From a bacterium (GTDB lineage: Bacteria; Patescibacteriota; Gracilibacteria; UBA1369; GCA-2718715), in contig JABJGM010000002.1 in NCBI GenBank assembly GCA_018662325.1, forward strand, positions 72,996-136,995: a DNA stretch of 64,000 nt, in the 5' to 3' direction. The notes under the pieces are model-generated. The model worked only from the letters and a program-made list of their open reading frames with translations. It had not been told where the DNA came from and made no database searches. Position numbers and translations under genes: made by a program. Positions 54,812 to 63,367 of the stretch are shown here, piece by piece (position 1 is the stretch's first letter; each line of letters starts with the position of its first letter).

Positions 54812-56566
54812 ATGGAGAAAAATGATCGACTATACAAAATTCGCCATTCTGCCGCTCATGTACTAGCACAAGCCGTGCTGGATATGTTTCCTGAAAGTAA
54901 ATTAGCTTTTGGACCTCCGGTAAAAGATGGTTTTTATTATGATTTTGAATTACCAAGAAGTTTGACCCCAGAAGATCTTCCTATTTTAGAAAAGAAAATG
55001 AAAAAGATCCAAGCTCAAAGACAAAAATTTCATGGAAGAACCGTGGATATTGATCAAGCTTTAGACTTTTACAATCAAATGGGACAAGTTTATAAAGTAG
55101 ATAAAATTCAAGAATTAAAAGAACAAGGTGAAACTGAAGTGACTTTTTATGAAAATATTTTACCGCAAAATGGTGATGTTAAATTTGTAGATTTATGTGG
55201 TGGTGGCCACACTGATCACACTGGTGATATTGGTTTTTACAAATTAGCTAAAATTGCCGGAGCTTATTTTAGAGGTGATGAAAATAATCAAATGCTAACT
55301 AGGATTTATGGTTATTGCTATGAAACAAAACAAGAGCTAGATGATCACTTAAAAATGCTTAGAGAAGCTGAAAAAAGAGATCATAGAAAACTAGGAAAAG
55401 AACTAGATTTATATGTAATGTCGGAATTGGTTGGACCTGGTCTTCCCCTTTTTACTCCCCGAGGAATGGTGGTTCGAGATGCTATCCAAGATTATTTATG
55501 GGAACTTCATAAGAAAAATGGTTATAGTAGAGTTTTAACTCCACATATTGCAAAGATTGATCTTTATGAGAAATCTGGTCATGCTGCTAAATTTGGGGAT
55601 CAACTTTTTAAAGTAAAAGGAAAAGATACTGATTTTGTTATGAAACCAATGAATTGTCCGCACCACATGCAGATTTTTGATTCACAAATTAGATCTTATA
55701 AAGATCTTCCAATTAAATACTTTGAATGCCCAGGAACTGTGTATAGAGATGAAAAATCAGGACAACTTTCGGGTTTAACAAGAGTAAGAATGATCTCCCA
55801 AGATGATGGACATTTATTCTGTGCTTTAAACCAAATTGAAGAAGAAATCTTAACAATTGTGGATATTATCAAAACTTTTTATACAAGAATTGGAATGTTC
55901 AGTGATTACTGGGTTTCACTTTCTGTGAGAGGTGAAGACAAAACTAAGTACTTAGGATCAGAAGAAGTTTGGAATAAATCAGAAGCCGCCCTTGAAAGCG
56001 CTGCCAAAAGAGCAAATCTAAACTTTGAAAGAATGGAAGATGAAGCTGCATTTTACGGTCCAAAACTAGACTTTATGTTTAAAGATGCAATTGGCAGAGA
56101 ATGGCAACTAGCAACTATTCAATTGGATTTCAATTTACCTGAGAGATTTGATTTAAGCTTTGTTAATGAACAAGGTGAAAAAGAAAGACCAGTTGTTGTG
56201 CACAGAGCAATTTGTGGATCTCTTGAAAGATTTATGGCTGTAATGATTGAACATACTGCTGGAGCTTTTCCTGCATGGATGGCACCTGTTCAGGCCGACA
56301 TAATTTGCGTGAGTGAGGTTTTTAAAGATTATGCTAAACAAGTTATGGAAACTCTAAAAGAAGCCGATGTAAGAGCAAATATGATGGATTACACTAATTC
56401 ACTTGGAAAGAATGTTAGAGAATCTGAAAAAGCTAAAGTTCCGTTTAAATTAATTATTGGTGAAAACGAAGTTAAAGATAAAACTGTAACTGTTCGTGAA
56501 TATAATACTGGAAAGCAAGAAACTATGAATTTAGAAAAATTTATAAAACATATTCAAGAAAGCTAA
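54812..56566 (+). CDS. thrS: threonyl-tRNA synthetase lacking the TGS domain
   Basis: A 584-residue class II synthetase. It starts directly with the N2 editing domain: HSAAH (H12, H16) and CGGGH (C129, H133) are the ligands that hydrolyse Ser-tRNA(Thr). The catalytic core has PMNCPHHMQIF (zinc Cys), motif 2 (FECPGTVYRDEKSGQLSGLTRVRMISQDDGHLF) and motif 3 (HRAICGSLERFMAVMIEH). The anticodon-binding domain occupies the last ~110 residues. The N-terminal TGS domain (~60 residues) of E. coli ThrS is absent, and upstream DNA is the divergent recF promoter region, so it is not simply mis-started. The editing domain looks intact. Confidence 0.96.
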   Translation: MEKNDRLYKIRHSAAHVLAQAVLDMFPESKLAFGPPVKDGFYYDFELPRSLTPEDLPILEKKMKKIQAQRQKFHGRTVDIDQALDFYNQMGQVYKVDKIQELKEQGETEVTFYENILPQNGDVKFVDLCGGGHTDHTGDIGFYKLAKIAGAYFRGDENNQMLTRIYGYCYETKQELDDHLKMLREAEKRDHRKLGKELDLYVMSELVGPGLPLFTPRGMVVRDAIQDYLWELHKKNGYSRVLTPHIAKIDLYEKSGHAAKFGDQLFKVKGKDTDFVMKPMNCPHHMQIFDSQIRSYKDLPIKYFECPGTVYRDEKSGQLSGLTRVRMISQDDGHLFCALNQIEEEILTIVDIIKTFYTRIGMFSDYWVSLSVRGEDKTKYLGSEEVWNKSEAALESAAKRANLNFERMEDEAAFYGPKLDFMFKDAIGREWQLATIQLDFNLPERFDLSFVNEQGEKERPVVVHRAICGSLERFMAVMIEHTAGAFPAWMAPVQADIICVSEVFKDYAKQVMETLKEADVRANMMDYTNSLGKNVRESEKAKVPFKLIIGENEVKDKTVTVREYNTGKQETMNLEKFIKHIQES

Positions 56567-56591
56567 ATTTGAACTTATATCAAAATTTTAA

Positions 56592-56626
56592 AAAACCCTC
56601 AGTTTTAGTTGAGGGTTTTGTTTTTA
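56592..56626. terminator. bidirectional terminator between thrS and the 1,165-residue gene
   Basis: Stem AAAACCCTCA/TGAGGGTTTT with a T/A-rich loop, T-rich on the plus side and A-rich on the other. Both convergent genes end next to it. Confidence 0.9.
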
Positions 56627-59600
56627 TTATAAGCCTTTTACAAGCTCAGCTAAATCTTTTGGACTTAAGCTTTTTATTTTAGTAATAAATTGTTCGGCTT
56701 GTTGTTCAGATTTTTGATTATCGTAGTGTTGTTCAGTACTACCATCCAAGAACACATTTACATTAACCCCTGCTTTGTCAGCTATTTTTTTGAGGGTGTC
56801 TTTAAAATCTATCATACCAGATTTTAAGGCTAGCTCTTTAATTTTATCGTCAGGAAAAGATCTAAATTTTGCCTTATTATCTTTTACCACGTTACCGTTA
56901 TCATCTTTTTTATGAGTTTTGTATCTTGCGTGAGTTAATCCGTACAAAGCAATCCCTGAAGTAAGTAAGTTTCTTATATATATACCATCATTTTCTCTTT
57001 CGTGATTTTCAGCAAAGTTTGCAGCGTATTTGAAACCAGCTGCATATTGTCCAAAGGCATCTTTATGCTTTTCGTAGTTAGGACCATTAAAACTTAGCTT
57101 GGTAGCATACAGATCACCAACCGAGAATAAGTCTTCAATATCAGCATGACTAAGCTTTGATAAAACAAAACCAGGGTATTCTTTAGCATAGTTTTTAGCC
57201 TCAGCAGTTTTCAGATGCTTTTTGGTAGAATTTTTAGATAATGGAAGCATGTAACCCCACAAAAATTCTTGAACTTTAGCTTTGGCTTGATTATTATTTT
57301 TGAAAGTCGGTAACGAATTTTTACCGCCCGAGAAACCAGACCAAATTTCATCTTTTTTACCAATTAATAAATTTTTATGAACTGTAAAAGCATGGAAAAA
57401 AGGATGATCTCCATAATTTAATGACTCAATAAACTGGTCATCTAAAATTGGTCCATTTCCGTTGATTTCATGAGACAGACCTGCATAAAGATAATAGAAA
57501 AATGTTTCTAAATCAGCAAGTCCTCCGTCTACCATTGACTGTAGAATTCCTGTGTATTGCCCTGCATCCATAGGTTTTCCAGATCCAAGGTTTGTAAATA
57601 ATTTACTAAATTCAGCTTCAAAATTTAATTGTCCTTCTTTACCGAGTCGATCAGTTTTATTTTTGGCTTCATTCATAGAAGAAGTAAAAGCTGATCTATT
57701 TTTTGACATACATTGCGTTCCAAAATTCGAAGGCTGACCATTGTTATTAAAAATATAATTTAAAGCTTCGGCTACAGCATCTTCATTACGAGTTCCATCT
57801 CTATCAACCCAGTCTTCACCTAAAAGCTCTCCTTTGTCATCGTATCTTGTTTTCTTTCTAATCGGGTCTGTCACAACTCCTCTTGTTTGTCTTCTAGCCT
57901 TATTTAAAATACTTATAAATTCTTCGTCTAATGCAGATAATGATCCTTCTTCAGTTAAAATATCAATCAAGGCTTTAAATTTAGCTTTGTTTTCAGGGTT
58001 TCTGAAGTTAGCTTTTCCTACTTTTTTCAATTCTTTATTCCAGGTGTTTGAATTACCAGCCTCTTGATATCTTTCTTTATGGAAATCAACTCTTTCATTA
58101 AAAGCTTTATTTTGAGCTTCTAAAGACTCTCTTCCTTGACCTAGGGCACTTTGAAATTTAGCTTTTCTAAGGTCTCTTTTTCGTTGTCTTTTTTGTGAAA
58201 CTTGTTCGCCAAAGATTTTAGAAATATCGACAATATCATTCATCGACATTAAACCAAAAGGTACTTCTGGCCACTCCCAGTCTGGCATATCCATACTTCG
58301 AATAGGACGAAGATTTGGTGACCATTCATTTTTGATTTTTTCTTTGGAAATCATTCCAAGATTTTGATCCTTGATAAATTTTAATAGTTCAGGAAGATTG
58401 AATTCCATAGTTGCTTCTGGATCAGGATTGTCTCCATCGTATTTAGGATAGCTAAGATTTTCAAGAATAATTGAATCGCCAGAAACGGATTTAATTTCAT
58501 ATTTATCACCTTTAAGATTGGCTAAGGCATTTCCTGCATGGATTTCAATTGGCTTTTTAGAAACAGCTAATCCATTTTTTAACATAAAATCATGGTGAAC
58601 CTTTAACCTTCTATCCAGTTCCTGACTTGTTAAACTTTCAGTTTTTTCATTCATTTCTGCCTCAAGATCCTCTTCGGCTTGATATTTGTATGAAAAATTT
58701 AAAAAATCCTCTAAGTGGTATTCGTAAGCAATAGTTCCATCTCCCAACTGAACCTTAAACTCTTGAAGCCTAGAGTCTGTATCTTTATTTTCTAGTGCAG
58801 AGTTAAAAGCCTGTCCATCTAATTCATTTGTAGGAATTGGCTCTGAAAGGGCAACAAGGTTATTTTCAAAGTCAAAAGCTCTTACTTCCGTAAAGTGTTT
58901 TTCTGGGCTTGTTTTGTTCATTCTATATGAAAAAAGCGTACCAGGTTGTAAAGTTTGATCCATGGATCTAAATCCAAGTCTCTCTTCAAGTTCAGCAAAG
59001 GAATCACATTTTGGATAAACTGCAAAGTTTTCAAGTAGGTCAGAATCCACTATACATGTAAGTGCCCCATCAAGACTATTTTCTAAAATGTTTAGAACAT
59101 TTGATCTTTCATCAGTAATTTCATTATCGGTTGAACTGTCTACAATATCACATGTAAGTTCAAGGTCTCTTTGCTTATCAAAGTAAGGTGTATGACTTTG
59201 GAAATGTATTCCTCTAATTACAAGGGTTTTGGAGTTACCGTTATTATCAACGATGTGAAATTGATTTCCAGTTTCAACTCTTACCCCTAATTTTTTGGAA
59301 AGTTTAATTTTTTCTTGAGTTAAAACTCTATTATAGGCTTCACCTTGGTTAAGCATATTAATATCGTTTATAAAGTCTTCATTAGCATCTAAAAGAGCAT
59401 TGAATGTTTCTTGTGAGCCTTCTTCATAGTCCAGTAAACTTTGTTTTATAACACCTACAGTTTGGGGGTCTTGTATATCAAAAGAACTTAAAATTTCTTC
59501 TAGAGTTATGTTTTGTTTATTTGGATTTGCGCTTAGGAAAGCTTGTGTAACTTCTAGCCAATTATCTTCTGTTGGATCAAGGGTTTCAAGGTCAAAAGTT

Positions 59601-60124
59601 ACAGAATCTGGATTGTTCTGTACATATTCAAGTGCGTCTTGACGCAACTGCATAAAGTCTTCCATTTTTGACAATAAAGATTCCCCATCAGGTTTAATTT
59701 CTAAACTGCCATTTATGGTGTTTCTAGATGCAAACTTATTAAAAGCATCTGGCATACTTTCAAAGCTTCCAAAAAGGTTTTGAATTAAAATTCTCTCAAT
59801 TTTTACAGCTTCATGCGATAATTCTTGTAGCTCTAAGAGGCTTTCTTCGCAGTGATTCATTCGATTTATAAACTCTTGAGTCATTGAGTCCGGATCCTCT
59901 TCAAAGTTTTTGGCCATTCCTTTCATTTTTTCTGTATAGTTTGTGGCCTTTTCTTGAATAGTTTTAGTAATTCCAGATATACCTGTTTCAACAATATCTT
60001 GTTCTAAATCGGCAATAATTTTATTTGTATGTTCTTCAATTCCAGCTTGTTGTTCAGGATTTTGAGCTCTATTTATATTCTGACCTCCTTGGTTGATACC
60101 TTGTGGATTTATTGGATCTGGCAT
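56627..60124 (-). CDS. large soluble hypothetical protein linked to a VirB6/TrbL-like gene
   Basis: A 1,165-residue protein without signal peptide or TM, so probably cytoplasmic or delivered by another route. Residues ~1-110 are Gln/Asn-rich and then helical, ~110-260 helical, and ~260-560 contain beta-rich modules (VETGNQFHIVDNNGNSKTL, GDKYEIKSVSGDSIILENL). A basic helical segment (~640-690, SQKRQRKRDLRKAKFQ) follows, and the C-terminal ~450 residues are helical, with the order GDHPFFHAFTVHKN, then GYMLPLSKN. Not recognised. It has a good promoter (TTGCCA-N17-TATAAT) and a ~30-base leader, so it can be expressed separately from the TrbL-like gene upstream. Confidence 0.75.
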   Translation of the reverse strand: MPDPINPQGINQGGQNINRAQNPEQQAGIEEHTNKIIADLEQDIVETGISGITKTIQEKATNYTEKMKGMAKNFEEDPDSMTQEFINRMNHCEESLLELQELSHEAVKIERILIQNLFGSFESMPDAFNKFASRNTINGSLEIKPDGESLLSKMEDFMQLRQDALEYVQNNPDSVTFDLETLDPTEDNWLEVTQAFLSANPNKQNITLEEILSSFDIQDPQTVGVIKQSLLDYEEGSQETFNALLDANEDFINDINMLNQGEAYNRVLTQEKIKLSKKLGVRVETGNQFHIVDNNGNSKTLVIRGIHFQSHTPYFDKQRDLELTCDIVDSSTDNEITDERSNVLNILENSLDGALTCIVDSDLLENFAVYPKCDSFAELEERLGFRSMDQTLQPGTLFSYRMNKTSPEKHFTEVRAFDFENNLVALSEPIPTNELDGQAFNSALENKDTDSRLQEFKVQLGDGTIAYEYHLEDFLNFSYKYQAEEDLEAEMNEKTESLTSQELDRRLKVHHDFMLKNGLAVSKKPIEIHAGNALANLKGDKYEIKSVSGDSIILENLSYPKYDGDNPDPEATMEFNLPELLKFIKDQNLGMISKEKIKNEWSPNLRPIRSMDMPDWEWPEVPFGLMSMNDIVDISKIFGEQVSQKRQRKRDLRKAKFQSALGQGRESLEAQNKAFNERVDFHKERYQEAGNSNTWNKELKKVGKANFRNPENKAKFKALIDILTEEGSLSALDEEFISILNKARRQTRGVVTDPIRKKTRYDDKGELLGEDWVDRDGTRNEDAVAEALNYIFNNNGQPSNFGTQCMSKNRSAFTSSMNEAKNKTDRLGKEGQLNFEAEFSKLFTNLGSGKPMDAGQYTGILQSMVDGGLADLETFFYYLYAGLSHEINGNGPILDDQFIESLNYGDHPFFHAFTVHKNLLIGKKDEIWSGFSGGKNSLPTFKNNNQAKAKVQEFLWGYMLPLSKNSTKKHLKTAEAKNYAKEYPGFVLSKLSHADIEDLFSVGDLYATKLSFNGPNYEKHKDAFGQYAAGFKYAANFAENHERENDGIYIRNLLTSGIALYGLTHARYKTHKKDDNGNVVKDNKAKFRSFPDDKIKELALKSGMIDFKDTLKKIADKAGVNVNVFLDGSTEQHYDNQKSEQQAEQFITKIKSLSPKDLAELVKGL

Positions 60125-60152
60125 TATATTGGGCTAAATAAATTTATTTTTA

Positions 60153-60181
60153 ATTATATCAAATGTTTTGAAATTTGGCAA
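60153..60181 (-). promoter_or_regulatory. promoter of the 1,165-residue protein gene
   Basis: On the minus strand TTGCCA (60181-60176), 17-base spacer, TATAAT (60158-60153). The start codon is about 28 bases downstream of the -10. It sits just after the end of the TrbL-like gene. Confidence 0.78.
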
Positions 60182-60184
60182 GTG

Positions 60185-61972
60185 TTATGATGATGGGGCT
60201 GTTAATGAATCTACTCTATCTTTGTTATCTTTAAATTTGCTTCTTCTTTCAGAAGTACTGTATCCTTGAAACCAAGTTCTTAGCCTAGTCTGATCTGCTG
60301 GTGTGGCAGCTTGCCTAATTAAATCATCTGGAGAAAAGTTTCCGACTTTAAGTAATGCTGGATTTGCCATTATTCTATCTACACTTTGTGTTGGAAGTTT
60401 TAGTTCTTGATTATTATTAAATTTGGATATTATTTGTTGGGCAGTATCAGTGGTTTTGATTGGTTCTGGATTTCGATTTCCTCCTCCTGGGTCTCTTCTG
60501 TCTTGTGATGAGTTGCTTAACGTGTTTTGATCTGGGAAGAACTTACCAGCAAATGATTTAGCATTAGTTTTATTTCCACCAATAAACACTCCGGTATTTG
60601 CAGCTAAAGATCCGACAAACTTACCTGTCCCTTGGACTTTACCTCGTAACCATGAAAAAGCTCCAGCTGCTGCAGTTCCATCTGCCATATTTAGAGTTAT
60701 TTCATAAATAACAGCAATTGAAGCAAAATAAACAAGCAATGCTTGGAAAGAGTCTAAAGACCCGATTGAAAGAGCTACTGTATCTAAAATCTGATTGTTA
60801 TTGTATACAGCTGGTGTTCTGGAGATAGAATCTAAAATCATATAAGAAAGTGTAAATCCAACTGCACCTTTTATAGGTCCTATTAAAGCATAATCAAAGA
60901 ACTTTTGAAAATGTTCTGAAGCATCAATTGATAGACCAGACATGACCTTATCTAAGACTATGATTGGTGATAAAGCTATGTATACCCAAATATAAATAAT
61001 CCTTATAACAAGATAATAAGCAAGCATTAAATATGCAAAAAACTGGAGTATAAATATGAAGATTTTCACTAGGAAAACTGCAACTAAAGTGATTGGATCA
61101 GATGCGCTATCAATGGTAGAAGGATTAATTTTATCTACATCTAAAACTTTACCAAATCTAATTGCAATATTTAAAGGTAGTGATCTTTGATCTACTTTTT
61201 GCAAGAAAGACTGAAAATCCCTTTTTTTATCTTTATCTTTACAAAGCTGAGTGTTACTTAATTGCCTTAAATCACACATGTCTGCCACACTATCTACGGA
61301 GGAACCTTCTACATATGTTGTGTTTTGATATTGGGTAGCCCAGGAATATGTAATATTAATAGCTACGTTAGAAACATCTAAAACTAGAGTAGCTCCATAC
61401 CAGGAGAAGTTGATTAAAACAAAAGCTATAGCAATTTCCTGCAGTCCTTTCTTTAAGGAATACTGAGAATCAGAAGATCCAGCAAAAACATTATAAATTG
61501 CTATAAATACAAAATAAATAACAAGTATGTAATAACATAAATTTCTAACCTGAGACCAAACATTCCCAAGCACATCTCTCATAACAGGGCTTGTGAAAAT
61601 CTGATTATCTAACAAGGCACCTATTACAATAAAAAGTGGATAAGAAAGAGTCTTAAGAAACTCAGCAAAAGGCAAAAGTTCTGTAATTTTTTTTTGTGTT
61701 AACTCTATCGCTTTTGTGTAGTTTCCAGATCTTAATTGCTGAGAAATCTGCTCAAATCCTTGTGGCAAAATAGATGCGCCTGTCGTGTTCCCGTTAGGGT
61801 CAGCATGAGTAGTTTGAATAAGACTGAATTGAGAGTCAAAAATTTGCTGTGCGTGATTAAAATCTTCAGTTTGTTGACTTTGAATAAGAGCTGGTAAAAA
61901 ATTGCTTAAAATTAAGGCTATAAAAATTACCAAAGTGGATTTTACGAAATTTTTAAAAATATTTTTAAGCAT
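60185..61972 (-). CDS. VirB6/TrbL-like polytopic membrane protein
   Basis: A 595-residue membrane protein. An N-terminal hydrophobic helix (10-31) and a ~70-residue extracytoplasmic stretch ending in HADPNGNTTG are followed by a core of about six TM segments (about 105-430), with a conserved-type loop FVLINFSWYGATLVLDVSNVAI and AYLMLAYYLVIRIIYIWVYIALSPIIV. The C-terminal ~150 residues are soluble, Gln/Asn-rich and basic. This topology resembles VirB6/TrbL channel proteins of type IV secretion systems; sequence support is modest. No VirB4, VirB11 or coupling ATPase lies in the window. Flanked by the large soluble protein and a Gln-rich protein. Confidence 0.72.
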   Translation of the reverse strand: MLKNIFKNFVKSTLVIFIALILSNFLPALIQSQQTEDFNHAQQIFDSQFSLIQTTHADPNGNTTGASILPQGFEQISQQLRSGNYTKAIELTQKKITELLPFAEFLKTLSYPLFIVIGALLDNQIFTSPVMRDVLGNVWSQVRNLCYYILVIYFVFIAIYNVFAGSSDSQYSLKKGLQEIAIAFVLINFSWYGATLVLDVSNVAINITYSWATQYQNTTYVEGSSVDSVADMCDLRQLSNTQLCKDKDKKRDFQSFLQKVDQRSLPLNIAIRFGKVLDVDKINPSTIDSASDPITLVAVFLVKIFIFILQFFAYLMLAYYLVIRIIYIWVYIALSPIIVLDKVMSGLSIDASEHFQKFFDYALIGPIKGAVGFTLSYMILDSISRTPAVYNNNQILDTVALSIGSLDSFQALLVYFASIAVIYEITLNMADGTAAAGAFSWLRGKVQGTGKFVGSLAANTGVFIGGNKTNAKSFAGKFFPDQNTLSNSSQDRRDPGGGNRNPEPIKTTDTAQQIISKFNNNQELKLPTQSVDRIMANPALLKVGNFSPDDLIRQAATPADQTRLRTWFQGYSTSERRSKFKDNKDRVDSLTAPSS

Positions 61973-61982
61973 ATTTATTTTA

Positions 61983-63353
61983 TTATGATCCCATTATAAC
62001 ATAAATCAGCCCAGAAATCGAGCCTATAGCTGGCGGGATTGCCCGTCTATTGTTTTTATAAAAATTTGAAAGCTTCGCTCCAATACTTCTACTTGGATTT
62101 TGACCGGTTGCACCTGGCTGGGTCGGCATTTGAGCAAATGGCATTCTGCGGACTCCTGGAAGCATGTTTGAGGCCAATTGTAATCCACTTGGAGATCCTG
62201 AACTTTGCGACTGAGTTTGAGCTTGAGCTTGAGTTTGCGATTGGCTTTGAGTTTGTGATTGACTTTGACTAGCGGTTTGGCTTGAGCTAAGGCCTGAAGG
62301 CGTTAAGCGTTGAGAAACCGGAATGTCAGTGTTTTGAGCCTGGGTTCTTTCTTGATTTAAAGCTTCGGCTTGAATTGAGCTTTGCTCAATATCAAGACTC
62401 TGACCTTGATTAAGCGAATTGGGATTTAAAGCTAATTGATTGACTTTTTGACTTAAATCTTGAGCTTGATTAAACACAAATTGATTGGAAACATTTTGTC
62501 CAATTAAGTTGATTTGCTTTAAAAAATACTCCTGTTGATTTACCTCTACTTGGTAGAGATTTTGATTGATATATAATTGATTTCTTTGATTACTTCTTGA
62601 AACACCCTGGATTTGCTGGTCTAGAATTTGATTTACAATTTCCATAGCTAAATCTAAGTCGGCTTCAATAATTTGGTTTTGGCTTAAAAATTCATTAAGA
62701 TTTTGAATTTCTTCTTGGTATGAACTTTGATTGGAAGTTAAAAAGCTAAAATCTTTAGTAATTTGGGAAATAGGATTTTTGATTTCCAAAGTAAAACTCG
62801 CCTTTGAAGGATCTTTAATTTTATAATCCAGATTTGAATTTTGCAAAAAACTTCTAAGTGAAAATGGTAAAAAATAAACTTTATTTTGAGCCAAAGCTTT
62901 AAACGCTGTACTTACAAAATTATCCGTCATCACTTTTTGAAACCTAAAAGGAAAAGCTTTAACAAAACTCACAATAAACCTTTTGTCTTGATAAGTAAGT
63001 GGTAAACCGGAATTTTGCTCTTGGCTCGAACCAGTGTCCTGAGCTTGAGCTTGCGGTTGACTTTGTTCTTGATTATCAGCCTGAAGAAAATTAGAACTTT
63101 GTTCATCCAAGCCACTGGGTGCTTGTATTCCATCCATGGAGGCTGAGGTTGGAGCAAAGGCTTGTTTGATTTGAACTGGAAGTGTATTAATAAAAGCCTG
63201 GCAATAATTTTTATACTCCTTGTAACTTGGATTCAAACTAGATGGAACCTGAAATTGGGCCATTTTAATGACCCTTTTTTGTTCACTATTATTCAAGCTT
63301 GCAAAGCTTTGAATAAAATTTTCGGTGATTTGAATAAAAGTTTGTTTTTTCAT
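61983..63353 (-). CDS. Gln/Ser-rich low-complexity protein with a C-terminal TM segment
   Basis: A 456-residue protein of unknown family. The first ~80 residues are a small helical domain with NNSEQKRVIKMAQFQVPSSL. After a Gln/Ala/Ser-rich linker (~80-115) comes a helical domain (~115-300) rich in Gln/Asn. The region ~345-390 is an almost pure Gln-Ser/Thr/Ala dipeptide repeat. The C-terminus is basic with a hydrophobic helix (PPAIGSISGLIYVIMGS), probably a tail anchor. It lies 10 bases before the VirB6/TrbL-like gene and 14 bases after the following gene's stop, so the three are likely one operon. It could act as a length-variable spacer protein. Confidence 0.68.
   Translation of the reverse strand: MKKQTFIQITENFIQSFASLNNSEQKRVIKMAQFQVPSSLNPSYKEYKNYCQAFINTLPVQIKQAFAPTSASMDGIQAPSGLDEQSSNFLQADNQEQSQPQAQAQDTGSSQEQNSGLPLTYQDKRFIVSFVKAFPFRFQKVMTDNFVSTAFKALAQNKVYFLPFSLRSFLQNSNLDYKIKDPSKASFTLEIKNPISQITKDFSFLTSNQSSYQEEIQNLNEFLSQNQIIEADLDLAMEIVNQILDQQIQGVSRSNQRNQLYINQNLYQVEVNQQEYFLKQINLIGQNVSNQFVFNQAQDLSQKVNQLALNPNSLNQGQSLDIEQSSIQAEALNQERTQAQNTDIPVSQRLTPSGLSSSQTASQSQSQTQSQSQTQAQAQTQSQSSGSPSGLQLASNMLPGVRRMPFAQMPTQPGATGQNPSRSIGAKLSNFYKNNRRAIPPAIGSISGLIYVIMGS
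62202..62288. repeat. hexanucleotide-type tandem repeat coding for Gln-Xaa dipeptides
   Basis: About 14 degenerate 6-base units of the kind TTGAGC/TTGAGT/TTGCGA (plus strand) code on the minus strand for a run of Gln followed by Ser, Thr or Ala. Units of six bases can expand or contract by slippage without breaking the frame. Confidence 0.8.
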
Positions 63354-63367
63354 AAAATTTATAATTC

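Noticed and set aside
62202-62288. CRISPR-like repeat array
   Set aside because: Units are six bases, degenerate and in frame in a coding gene, without spacers.
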